Assembly (NCBI GenBank): GCA_021397835.1
Contig: JAJFZO010000049.1
Coordinates: 6,577,001 to 6,641,000, forward strand
Origin: Moringa oleifera
Taxonomy: Eukaryota; Streptophyta; Magnoliopsida; Brassicales; Moringaceae
DNA length: 64,000 nt
Reading direction: 5' to 3'
Each line of letters begins with the position of its first letter. Position 1 is the stretch's first letter. Below are positions 25,362 to 37,500 of the stretch, one piece after another. The notes under the pieces are model-generated. The model did no database searches, was not told the origin of the DNA, and worked only from the letters and a program-made list of their open reading frames with translations. A program made the position numbers and the translations under genes.

Positions 25362-27054
25362 ATGAAGGCCTCTTTCAACTTTCAACAAACATGGTGGCTC
25401 TGCAGGTTAGCAGTCTTCATGGTCGCCCTCGTATTCTTTATCAATTATCAAGGTCGAAACAGAATAGGCGTTTCACTGTTCCAAGAGTTTACCGTATTGA
25501 CACCGAAATCTTCTGACTTGATCACAGTGTTGTCGAACCCGCAAGTTGTAGAACCACTGAACGTGAAAGTTGCCGGCAATGGAGTTCAAACTACCCATCC
25601 TGATCAGCGTCCCGTGTCTACGGTGCCATTACCGAAGCCGATTAACGTTAGTACTGATAATAAAAAAGAAAACTCTTTTGATAAGTCCGATATGTCCAAA
25701 AAGGAGCAAGTTCAGGGATCGGCAGGGTTGACTGACGATAAGGAAACAAATGCGACGGAGAAACAAAGAGAATGCGACATCTACAAGGGCAAATGGGTTT
25801 ATGATCCTGAGAACAGTCCTTCATATACTGCACCAATGTGTCCCTTCCTCAGTGATCAAGTAAGTTGCCAGAGGAACGGGAGGCCTGATTCTGAATACGA
25901 AAAGTGGAGTTGGCAAGCTGAAGGGTGTGAGATTCCTAGGCAAGCAACGAGACTGTTAACTCTCTGTACCTACTTTCTCTTTCCATCACAGTCTGGTTTA
26001 ACAACATGTTGGTTTTGCAGGTTTAATGGCAAGGAGATGTTAGAGAGGCTTAGAGGGAAGAGATTGATACTTGTTGGGGACTCGCTCAACAGAAACCAAT
26101 GGGAATCTCTCGCTTGCCTTCTTTATTCTTCGGTAAGTGGCCGTGGAGTGACGGTTGATGTTGCCAGTGAAATGTATAAGGTCTTCAGGTCAAAGGTAAA
26201 CGAGAAACACTTTCATCATCTTGCTTAATTTCTGCAATAATCTGCTTACTTTTGTCAGAACCAAAGTGTTAATAACATGAAGAGCGTGGTTGCTTTACAG
26301 AGCCATAATTGTTCTGTTGAGTTCTACTGGAACCCATTGCTCGTGCCACTAGAACAAGACAAACAAAACGGCAGTACAATCTTGAAGCTTGACAAGCTCC
26401 CCGCATCTGCTCCAGAATGGCGTGGTGCCGATATCATGGTGTTCAACTCGGGTCACTGGTGGAAGAATCAAAAACTGAGAGCGTAAGCGTCTCCAGAGTC
26501 ATGTCTCTAGAGTGACAGGTTGATAAAATCAGCATAAAATGTCTCTAATGGCTGGAGGTTTTTGCAGGTGGGACTTCTATGAATATCATGGCAAAAGGGT
26601 TAAGGACATGGCGCTGGAATCAGCCGTCGCCATGGCCGCGATCACTTGGGCACGTTGGATTGATCGAAACGTGGATGCAAACAAAACAAGGGTGTATTTC
26701 AGGACCTTATCCCCTGAACACAACTGGAAGCAGCAGCATTGTTTCAATCGAACTGAACCAATCATGGATGAGTCTTTTGAACAAACATTTCCAAAACTTA
26801 TAATAGATATCCTCGAGAAAATGATTGCTAACATGAGAACACCGGTCAAGTACTTGGACATCACTAAGCTGTCAGAGTATCGAGTTGATGGGCACCCATC
26901 ATATTATGCAACAAAGATAGGGAGGCTAGTGATAACAAAGCAACTAAAGCTGAAAAGCTACCGTTCTGATTGCAGCCACTGGTGTTTGCCTGGAATCCCT
27001 GATACTTGGAACAAGCTCTTATATGCCTCCATGGTCGTAGACAGCCACAGATAG
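25362..27054 (+). CDS. TBL: TRICHOME BIREFRINGENCE-LIKE protein with N-terminal membrane anchor
   Basis: Four exons, 25362-25939, 26021-26195, 26301-26482 and 26568-27054, encode 473 residues. A hydrophobic anchor (about residues 14-30, AVFMVALVFFI) precedes a polar stalk of roughly 100 residues, then the TBL domain (CDIYKGKWVYDPENSPSY, CPFLSDQVSCQRNGRPDS), the GDS motif (LILVGDSLNRNQWESL) and the terminal DxxH block [15 protein letters not shown]. This is a type II Golgi protein, probably a polysaccharide O-acetyltransferase. Intron 1 uses a GC donor (AG|GCAAGC) and an AG acceptor; this phase restores the R-F-N-G junction found in the other TBL gene. Compared with that gene, the last intron is missing and the middle segment (SGRGVTVDVASEMYKVFRSK) is divergent. 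The polysaccharide acetylated is unknown. Confidence 0.9.
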
Positions 27055-27863
27055 GTGTCAGCTTCCTTGCATTTGGTGTAGTCTTTCCTCTGAGCTACCT
27101 TTTGCGGGCAATCTTCAATTGTTCCGAGCTGACGATTCTCTTCATGTTAACCACTTCACTTTTGATTTTTTCAGTTTACCTTTCAAGTCATTCTTTGTAA
27201 AGATAATCTGTACATGGCTCAATGCAGATGATTTTTTTCTCTGTTTAAATGCCATTGTTATTTTATCTTGCTCGTATAAGGACAACACGCCTGGAAGTTG
27301 AGCTGCAACTCCATATAATTTGAGAATTACCAAGGCAAAGTGCAATAAACTTATTCAACAAAGATGCACTCCAGCTGAGATGCCCAATTCCATGGTGAAG
27401 TGGCACAAAACAGGAGGAAAAACCTATGACTAACGTCATAATATAGCCAACTTTTCCTTTCCTGCTGTGGTAGGGAGAGAAACATGTAACATAAATATAT
27501 TGCAAAATGCACAACATGGCAAAAGAAAGGACAGAACACAATGTGGCATAACATAATACAGAGTGGACTTAACAATGGCTGACAATTTATTGGACCTGGA
27601 AAAGGCATCAAGTTGACAATTGTAAAAGACTAAATTACATCATATCACAGAAGTGCAAGTAGACTTACTCAGAAAGGGATTCAGTGTAAGTTATTAGCTT
27701 CATAAATAGGGATGATATGCAATTTTTCGTCTTCCCCCTTTTAGTCTGCCCTTCTAACTGATTCATCAATCTCGGGCATGGAACTTTGGCTTTCTCATTA
27801 GCATTCAGCTAGCAAGAGAAGCAGTGTGGTTGAATAATTATTACAAAGTTGCCATACTGATTT
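27055..27863. other. 3' region between convergent TBL and unknown-function genes
   Basis: The left part is 3' UTR of the plus-strand TBL gene and the right part 3' UTR of the minus-strand gene; transcripts may overlap. No other gene is visible; short open frames here show no family features. Confidence 0.45.
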
Positions 27864-30800
27864 CTAGAGAAGCTCCCACTCGGAGTCACATATCTCATGA
27901 GTTGGTGATCTCTCAGTGTTTGCCATTGAGAGTATTGGCTTTGACCTCCCAAGATATTCTTCTTTGGATTTAGCATCATCTCCATCCCACTGTGTGGCAA
28001 GCTGTTCATACTCCTGCTTCCTTGCTGACCTCATGCTTGAAGAAATAGCATCCCGGATCTTCTTCTGAGAAGAATATCCAATTTGTAAGGCAACTAAAGC
28101 TGTTTTCCCATTTCCCTTTCTGTGCAAATGTTTAACTCTCTCTGTGAGTGTATGTGTGTGAGTTTGTGTGTGCCCGCTCTGTGTCAGAGAGGTAGAGAGA
28201 GGGAGAGGAAGCATAATACCTTGTAGGGCTTGAGGTTTCTTTCCTTGTGAGGGACAAAATGAAATTCATCTCTGTCCACTATAACACAGCTTTGCTCAAG
28301 TTGCACCTTATTAAGACATTGAATTGTTTCCCTCCCTTGCTCAATATTTATCTTGATTGCATCTCCAGACCAACCTGATTGTCCTGCAAAAGTGCGACTG
28401 ACACCAGTGAAACATCAACTTACACAAGAGAAGAAAATGCTGCTTGCAAAGGGAGAGGAGGGAAGAGAGTGGCTTCAATGGCATCAAGTGGAATAGAGGA
28501 TTTCCACAGATCTCAAAACAAAAGATCAGATATGAGCAGTTGTCTTTGTGTACATACAATTTCACATTATGTAGATACGCTAATGTCTATCATCTTTACA
28601 CCATTTGTTTTTGTACCATACACATGCCTGTAGTGGCTCTTTTGGCCACCTAAAAGAAGGAGAGAATGAAATGAGGAAAAATAACTGGAAGAGGAAGAAA
28701 AACTGCTGCTTCTTACATGGAATTGATACAAGTCTGTCTTTCTTCCATGAAACTTTGAAAACGGTGCCTCAAGTTTTCGTAGCAATATTTACTGACATAT
28801 TTTGCCATCGAATGCCAAAATAAAATTTTTAAAAAACAACAAAAGCATGTGGAATGCAAGCAAGGACATTAACGGTAAGATCCAGAGATGTTCTATGTGA
28901 TAAAGTAACCAAGGGGTGAAACTTATCCTAGGTAATGGTTCCATTCTCAGCAAAAAAGCTTGTTTTAATCAGCTGGCCATCCAACCAACTAGCACTAGAC
29001 ATCCCATAACATTTTTCTCTGGTACATTCAAACCAGAAGCATAAGAAAAAAGATGGAATAAATAGATAGCCAGGTAAAAGGATCAGATTAAATCAGAATG
29101 CATCCACTAGGTGAAGTATGAAAATCCAAGCAGAGGTCTTGAATACTAGTATGTGATTTGCATCTAGGCCTAGAAACCAAAGATTAACTAGCCTTCCTGC
29201 GGAGAACATATACCCCAACCAAAATGAGGAGCCTGCATACAGCCGCAAAGTAGCATGTGGTGAGTTCTAGTATTCAAAAGTACTGATTAGTTTTCGTGGG
29301 CAATGCAGGCGCATGTCTATCTGACTGATATTGTTAACACAGACAGTGGTAAATAGATGAATCCTCAAAAGATCAAGTAAACTTACGCATATTTGTAAAC
29401 TTCTACTAGTAACATCACAAACTCACGTTCTGAAACCAGTAAACAGGGGTTCCAGTAGCAAGCTATCTATATTTAAGGCACCAAGAAGGTTTCCTCGGGA
29501 GATTGGTGGGGGGAGGATTTTAGGCAACATCAGGCAAATTGGGTGCAAAACCTTGCAGATTCTAGGTTACATGACCAATATCCTTAAATTCAATATAATG
29601 TATCACATCCAAAATATTTGTAACAGCTCAAAGAACACAAAATGAAAACGAGAACATCATGAACAAAGATGCTATACAAGGATCTAGAATAAATGAAGAT
29701 ACGTACACTGATGGGATATCTAAAGTTTTAGAAAGCTATGTAATCAGTTTGAAAGAGCAAATGCAGCAGCAAATAAGTAAAGTGGAAACAACCTTCAACC
29801 ATAAGGAACCGGATCCAGAAAACAGTAACACAAAACACACCACTTTTAATGATAAAAACACATGATGTTTGATATATTCTGCAAATTATAGTTCCATAAA
29901 ATAAAATGAACTAAAATGACTGTTTAAACTTATCCTGAACTCTATTTTCCTAGGATATGTCATGTAAAGGAAATTTTGTGATGCTTCTAAAACCCTGAAG
30001 TGGACAGCCCAATGCCTGGATGAGATGCTATATCAACCTTACCAAGAAATTCATCATGAAGTACATCCAGATTCATAGATGACCCTGCCTGAGAAACCAC
30101 ACTGTATTGCATGTAAATGCCTGCGGCTGCCAAATCAAATGTCAAACTCAACTTTGAAAAGGTGAGGAGAAAGGAGACAAGAAAATAAGGCCCAGAAGAT
30201 AGTAACCGTTTGAATCAGCTGATGAGCTGCCAGAGCAGGAATGCCTAATCTCCAATTCTTTAATCGCAATCGATTCAACCAAAGCATTCATATCAGATGA
30301 GGTGTCAGTTGAAACATGATGTTTAAAGTTACTTGCATTCTCAATCTCATTACAGCTTTCTTTAGCAGAGTCACACCTTGAAACTTCAGGGAAAACTGGA
30401 GTTGCAGTTGCAGTTTTCAGGTAATATGAAAATTCATGATCTTTCTCTGAGAGGTTTCGAGATGTTGGTGCATTGCTCAAATTTTCCAAATGAGTGATAT
30501 CTCCATATGTCAAAGCTGTGGGCAGATTACTCCTTTTAGAAATTCTTTTCACACCCAAGTTTGACTTCTTAGAAATTTTCGGACGATCATGTTCCCTTGA
30601 ATACTCAGAATATGCCTCCTTGCCAGAAACCTGGAAAGATGATTGGGCAGTGCTATCTCTTGCATGAAGCCCATGGATATTTGGTGCAGGGCTGGCACTT
30701 TTATTTATATAAGTGATAACTTTGGAATCCTTAGTCACTTTCTCATGATCAACCTTCACAGCCTCTTCAGTTATGCCTTCTTTTGTCTTTTTAGCATCAT

Positions 30801-31786
30801 AAACAGCAGTACATTGTTCTCCAGACAGTTCAGAACCTGCTGTCACTTTAACAGGATCTGCTGGAGATGGAGGAAGCAGATCTTGCACCACATCTGAATA
30901 GAACTTTTTGACACTAGCACCAACTGTCTGCACCTGATTCTCAACATATTTAACTGTGTCCTGTCCCAAGAAACAACAAAAGTCATCAAGTTAATGAAGA
31001 ATTATTACTAGGTCTAAGACTAAATGAAGCATGCCAGCTTAACCAAATGCGACTACAAGTACATATTGAATACATCCACACCACAGAAGCACAAAAGCTG
31101 GGCAGATGATGATGATGGCCGAAGCAGAGCTTGAACAACCCTTCCCCTCCCACCCCCCCGGGCGCAAACCAAAAACTAATTAAAAAAAATAACAAAAGGA
31201 AAACAAATACCTTTAATAATGTTTGTCTAAAATTGACCCTGTCAAGAAAATATTAAATCAAAGAACTATTTTAGTGTGTTAGTGAGATAATGTGAATAAT
31301 TTATCTTTACAAAATAGAATTTAAAACCTCAAATGTGTTTTTTTTTTTTAAAAAAAAAAGAAGGCTTGTCCTTATGAGAATTTCTTTTAATTCACTGTCC
31401 CCCTCCCCCAACCTCCCAAATAAACTTTCTGGTCCATTCATGCCAAAAATTCCTTTTCATCTGATCCCAGTTCATTTCCATTCATATGAACTGGAAAAAC
31501 AACAATCCACAAGAAAAACATGCCATGAACATTCAAAGCAGTAATGATAACAGGAAGAGTAGGCACAGCCACCAGCTGTGCAGGCTAGTGGTATCAAGCT
31601 GTCTCCTCAATTAAGAAGTTCCAAATGATGGTGTCCATAAAGCCTTTCTGTATCTCAAGGAGGTTTGGATAGCTCAAGAGTAACCACCAATAGGCATACC
31701 TGGACAATAATTTCTTCCACCTCCAAGCACATAGCTTCAAACTTCTGGTATACATTACCCACCCAAGTTACACCTTTGAAATCCAT
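27864..31786 (-). CDS. Conserved plant protein of unknown function
   Basis: Five coding exons, 31786-31700, 30960-30207, 30120-30043, 28383-28220 and 28064-27864, plus a 5' untranslated exon near 34313-34500, encode 427 residues. I recognise the type of protein (N-terminus MDFKGVTWVGNVYQKFEAMC, then VKYVENQVQTVGASVKKFYS) but know of no assigned function. The N-terminal 70 residues look helical; residues 80-280 are Ser/Lys/Glu-rich and probably disordered; the C-terminus has a conserved segment (CVIVDRDEFHFVPHKERNLK) followed by a basic/acidic helix (IRDAISSSMRSARKQEYEQL) and an acidic end, CDSEWELL. No signal peptide or membrane span is seen. Every junction keeps phase, so the model is well supported although the function is open. 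Confidence 0.85.
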
Positions 31787-32149
31787 AGCGATCATAAATT
31801 AATTTCAATGGAATAGATTCCGGGCTCCCTCAATTTCTGTGCAGCTGACAAGGTTTCAATTTGTGCCGTTCCTACACCAAGATAGTTCTAGTCATGTGGA
31901 GGACATTATATTAAGACTTAAGCAAAGTCATGGGAAGAAGCCACTGAGCATCAATGTCCTGGCTATGGAGCTCGTTAGGACAACACAAAAGAAAAATGGT
32001 CAGAAGATGCACCATCAAAACTAAAGGAATTCAAGACTAATCTCAATGACTATTTGTTTTTAAAAATATGGAAGTCCTTAGCTGCTCAGAGACTCTACAT
32101 GATCATCTCCTTTAAAATCTTATTCTTAAAAAGAGAAAAGAAAATAAAT

Positions 32150-32247
32150 ATGCACAAACTTTGAAAAGAACGACGTATTTATTTGAATCATTCGTAAAAT
32201 GCACAAACTTTGAAAAGAACGACGTATTTATTTGAATCATTTGTAAA
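32150..32247. repeat. Two tandem copies of a 49-bp unit in the leader intron
   Basis: The unit beginning ATGCACAAACTTTGAAAAGA and ending near ATTTGAATCATTCGTAAA is present twice head to tail, at 32150 and 32199. The copies differ only at one or two positions (TTCG versus TTTG), so the duplication is recent. Confidence 0.95.
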
Positions 32248-32937
32248 AATGAGCTCTAAAATTGCCAGTTAACCTGTTTATCAAAGATGTTATATTCCCC
32301 CTGTTGTTCTACTGAAGCCTAACCTGGGTATGCAACATTGGTAGATAGTACATGAATATATCAAAAGAGTAGCAGTGAGAGTGCTATGATATACCCCTTA
32401 TACCTGTCTTTTGAACAGCACTTAAAATTCATTTTAATCAATTGTTCTCACATGATTTGTAGGGGCTTAACTATATTTTAAGCTCCATGAACTATGGAAT
32501 ACTAATATATGTAAATTAGTTGAAGTAAGGAATGGTGTCATAAGAATGTATAGGTCCTCCATTCACATTTTAAAAATCAGTAAAATTAAAAGGAACGCCG
32601 TTCTAGTTAAAAGAATTCTATTTATGTTAAAGCAAAACTTCTCTTAGCTTTTACTTCAACATTTCAAAATATTTTATGACATAAGCATATGTATGTCACA
32701 TGAATACCAACCATCTAGAATCAATACTGATTGTAAATTACCATCCAACAGTATCATGTGCCTTGGTCATCCAAACACAAGATTTTGATGTACTATTTCC
32801 TCCTTTTTTTCTTTTTGCATTTTTCTAAATAACTAAACCTTTTCCGGCATTTTCAGTTAAACCTATAGCCTAAACTAGAGGCATAATCAAAACAAAATCA
32901 TTTTGGTTAGTAGCCAGAACAAGTATCTGGTTGAATA

Positions 32938-33185
32938 TGACTTTAGATCATTTGCGAGGGGTACAAACTCCAGTTCTACTACAGTGGATAGAGTACAGTC
33001 CTGGTTTAAGCTTAATTTGGTGTCCTTTAATTTTGCAGGAACAGTTTAACAATGTGGGTTAGTACTGTGCCTTTAGATCCTTTGCTAAGGGAATAAACTC
33101 CAATTCTATGACTGTGGATAGTGTCAGACTTGCTTAAGCTTAAGTTGGTATCATGTAATTTTGCAGGAAGATTTTAATGTTGTGG
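32938..33185. repeat. Diverged tandem duplication (about 130 bp) in the leader intron
   Basis: CTTTAGATCATTTGCGAGGG at 32941 recurs as CTTTAGATCCTTTGCTAAGG at 33071. The similarity continues through ACAAACTCCAGTTCTA / ATAAACTCCAATTCTA, GTGGATAG, TTAAGCTTAA and TAATTTTGCAGGAA. The copies are roughly 80% alike. Each ends in a sequence resembling a plus-strand 3' splice site. Confidence 0.85.
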
Positions 33186-34500
33186 AGATGCCTACTGGAA
33201 AAGTTGATATGCTTTTGAAAAGTACAAGGCATTAGAGGAAGTAAAGCACCATAGCGAATAACTATGCTAGGTTAACTGCATATCTATTCTCTCAAAACTC
33301 ATTACGATGAATGGCAAAAGGCATTTTTCAATGAATTACAAATGGACCTTGCAGCGTTGAAATTGCTATGACACAATCAGATTTCCTTCCCACTATTGTC
33401 TATTTCACTAAAAGACTTCGACTGAGTTCCCAAATCTATGCTGTACCTATTTCAGTGCAACGAAAAAGAACTAGATGTTAATCGTTCTAATAAAGAACCA
33501 AGCAGTCCAATACTTCGTTATCAGCTATTTGCAAGAAATACTTGCTCAAAAGGCCAACAATAGCAAAAGTAAATCTGACTTGGACAAGACAGTGACTAAA
33601 GCAGTTTGATTTTCTCATCTATTTAAAGCCCTGACGAAAACGTGCAAAGTATATCATGCAAATGTGACAACAGGTAATTCTATTAACATGACACAATCAC
33701 TTCCCTTCAAATTATTGCACTTCAGGTACAATAATAATTTTAAGTGCAAGAAATAACTAAATTCTAATTGAGTAAGTCTAAACTCACCCATAAATCACAG
33801 AAGTAATATAAAATTGAACTGGAATCAAGATATGTGTAAAAAACAATCAATGATCAAAAGAAGAAGCTAACAGAATGACCACTACACCTATATACCAGAA
33901 TTTAACCCCCACAAAGGAAAAAAAAAAGAAAGGAAAAACAGAAACTTCTGTCTGAGAAAAAGATAAAAACAAAAAAAACAGAACATTAATTTATATAAGT
34001 TTCAGCTAACTCGGAGTAGGATCATAAAAGGGGGGGAAAAAAACAGCAGTCATCAACATTTTCAGCAAGAAAAAGACAATATACACACCAAAATTTCATC
34101 AGAAAGCTACTTGCAAACATGATAAATTAATCAAATATCGAACTAAAGGACGGAAAAGACCCACGAGATGAAAACCAACAATTATTTCAGCTATTAACCC
34201 AAAAGAAAAGAAAAGAAAAGGAAAAGAATAAGGAGCAAAGAAGAATAATCGTGAAGCAAAGTTCAACGATCATTCTTACTCATTTCTTGCAAATTAAGGC
34301 CAGGTAACTTACATGCTGCAAACGATGTGACACACCCAGAAGCTATAAGCTCAAGAATCCATGGATTTTGTACAGAAGTCGTTTCACTTTTACAGCTGGA
34401 GGACCCAGAAAACCGAAGTAGACCAAGGAACAGAGAGAAAAAAACTTAAGAGACCTGATCACTGTTGCTCAGAGCTTTTTGTTGATGGAACGTGTTATCA

Positions 34501-37500
34501 GAGGTAATGTGCAGTAAAACAGTGAACCAGAATTTGTACTGGGACCCTGGTGGGCCCTCTGGCTAGTTTTTATTTGTGGCTGGCAGGGCCTTCCTATTAT
34601 CCATTGGCGTTCGATGCAAAGTCTTACTTCGTTTTAATTGGGCCAGCATACCCTGAACCCAGCCCAATTCTAACAAATCCGAAAATAATATAAAATTATT
34701 TAAATTTAGAATGATGATATATTTCCGAATTCTGAGTTTTTATTTCACTGAAAGCCATAAATAATTTGGTATCTATATATTTACATGCATCTCATTTTTA
34801 AGATCTTTTTCCGGCCAGGTTCTTTTATGAAGATATTCATAAATAATCAGAATAGTTATAAAAAATAAAATATTTTAATATTTATTTTATATTATCAATT
34901 AAATTTTTATATTTAAAAAATAATAAATTATATATTAATTTATTAATTTAATTTAAACAAAATTTTAATTATATAATTATAAAAAATTAAAAATATACTT
35001 AAGATCGAAATATTTCAAAAACAATTCATATGAATTTTTTATTTTATTTTGAGATGATTTTTTAAATATAAATAATTTTTAAGGTAAAATTAATTTTTAT
35101 TAATTTTTTAAAATTTTGACGGTATAAATTTGAAAAAATATATATTTTTAATACTTAAAAAATTTTAAAATATTTGTACTAGTAGCTTAAATATTTTTCA
35201 ATATTTATAAAAAATTTAAAAGTCAAAATTTGTTGTATAAAATTTTTTACTTAAAAATTTTTAATTTTTAATTTTTTAATAAATTTTAAGTTAATTCAAA
35301 TTGATAAATTAAAATTTGATTTATTATTTTTAAATATGAAAGTTTGATTGATTATATAAATTTCAATGTTTCATAAAATCTTTGTCTAACAAAAATTAAT
35401 TGTTAGAGATAAGAAGATCTCATGAGAATTTGCATCAAATTGAAGGGGAGAAGGCTCAAGAAGGACGAGGGAAAGTTCATTTTAATTTTGTTTCTTAATT
35501 AAATATGTAAAGCTTTCTATTTTTTTTTCAATTATCATTTCACTATTTCTTTTCTTTTTCATACTCTTTTATTTTTTAACAAAGCTATTATACTAATGAA
35601 GCCCAAATACAAAAGGCTAACCAAATCAAACTCTAGTACTAACAAAAATGCAAAAGAGCATTGAAATGATTAGCATAAAACAGTAATAAGAAAAACATAA
35701 GAGTTGATATCAAAATCAACTATCTTCGCTCAAAAGGATTTTGAAATCCTTAGACATCAAAGCCAACAAATATCTTGTATTTTATTGTGTAATTCTATTT
35801 TTTGGATAAGTTTTTAGCTTTTAATTTCTTCTTCTTTTTTACTTTATCATCAACAACTGAAATCAAAACAAGAAAATTTTAGTATTTATTGGGTCAAACT
35901 TTCTTAAGTTAAAGGATCCAAATCCACATGATCAAAAGGTGAAATTAGTGGTTCATTTGAATGTGAGGTATCCTTTTAACTAGCTAAGATACTTGGTTAG
36001 AGCTTTTGTAGTTTTAATCATAATACGTTTGCAATCAAACAACACTTCTTGGATCATAGCAGCATCTGCAGCAAAGGGTACATAGTGAATCATCTTTGCA
36101 TTGCAAAAAAGAAACAGAGTAAGAAAACTGAAAACAAGAAGTACTAATAAAAATAAAACAAAAAGGAATAAGGGGCACTATAGGATCCTTTTAACTCTGA
36201 GGGCTACACATTCCCCTTAAGATGCAAAGACCTAGGAATGGTTATTCTGATATAATCACTACCTTTGACGTTGTTAGGCCTAAGGTAAGAGATTAGTGGA
36301 TCACCTTACAAACTTTAGGGAACTAGGTATATGTGCGAAACAACCTCCCATACAGATTCATCATTTACATACTTCTTAAATCTATAAGCCTCTAGTTAAG
36401 GGTGGTCAAGGTAGTGTAAAGGTAAAGGTTTTTCCTAAGAATTTATGAGAATGTTATGTCTTTAAGTGGTGGAACCTTTTAAGGAACCAAGAGAGATCCA
36501 AACCTTACCAAGAACTCAAATGTTCGTGTATGACATAAAATTTTAAAAACAAAAAAAAAGGAAAAAGAAAAGGCTTATTAGGAAATGAGGACTAACATGA
36601 ACCTAATATTTAGTCATTAGGAGTTGGGGACAAGTTGGGTCGTGAACACATCGTAAGCTCAAAAAACCTGCCAAACAAATGGGTGAGTAAAGAACTTAAG
36701 ATTGTAAAAGAATGTGTCTTGGTAAAAACATAATATATCATTGTGAGGGACACAAGCATAGTCATCCTCTAGAGAGGGAATATGACTACAGAATCGCATG
36801 GCAAATTTAGTCTTATAGAACTGTACTTGACTACTAAAGACTATTAATTTAATACATCTAGTAGTATCCTCTTTTTTTTTTCTTTGTTTTGAGCAATTAC
36901 ATTTTTTGATTGCCATTTTAAGGTTGCTTCTGCTAGAGCCACACTCTGCTGAGATCCATTAACATTTCTTGTAGTGAGATTTTTAATTTTTCACGAGTGC
37001 TTGACATTCAGAAGGGCATTTTCAAAGTCTCACAAAGAAGGACAATCTTCATCAAAGGAAGATAGTTGATACGTGTTGATCTTTGGGGATGAAGGTGATG
37101 CGTATTAAGGTTTGCATATTTCTCAAACTTGCACAAGTAGCTCATCTCAAGGTTTTGAGGCTCATAAGAACTCTCAAGTCACTTCATAAAGGGCAAAGAA
37201 TAGATAAAACAAAAGAAATAATATATAATGATGACGAATATAAATTAAAGAGTCTGAATGCTCTTAGAGAAGTAAAGAAGATGCTAGAAACGAGAAGTTA
37301 GAACAAAATGATAATGTCTCAAGGTAGGCAACTTTTAAAAAGGCGATGGTTTTAATAACTTTAATTCAATGAAATGTGATAAGAAGAATTAATTATCATT
37401 CATATGCTAAGAAAATATTATACAAGTTGGATAAAAATTTAAAAAAAAAATTACATAGATACGAAATTGAAAAGTTACTTTTACAACTAAAAGAATAAAA

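Larger units (their letters stand above)
31787..34500 (-). other. 5' leader exon and about 2.5 kb leader intron of the unknown-function gene
   Basis: On the minus strand a donor GTAAGTT follows an exon ending near 34313, whose sequence (34313-34500) has no long open frame and lies below a TGGGCY-rich promoter at about 34630-34680. The acceptor lies just before the ATG at 31786. The intron is A+T rich and contains two local tandem duplications. Long first introns in leaders often raise expression in plants; that is inference here. Confidence 0.6.

Noticed and set aside
29659..29865. Plus-strand 68-codon frame with coiled-coil look
   Set aside because: It lies in an intron of the opposite-strand gene, and has no homologue I recognise and no promoter or neighbours.
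37083..37301. 72-codon plus-strand frame, Lys/Leu-rich
   Set aside because: No family features; lies in decayed repeat DNA.
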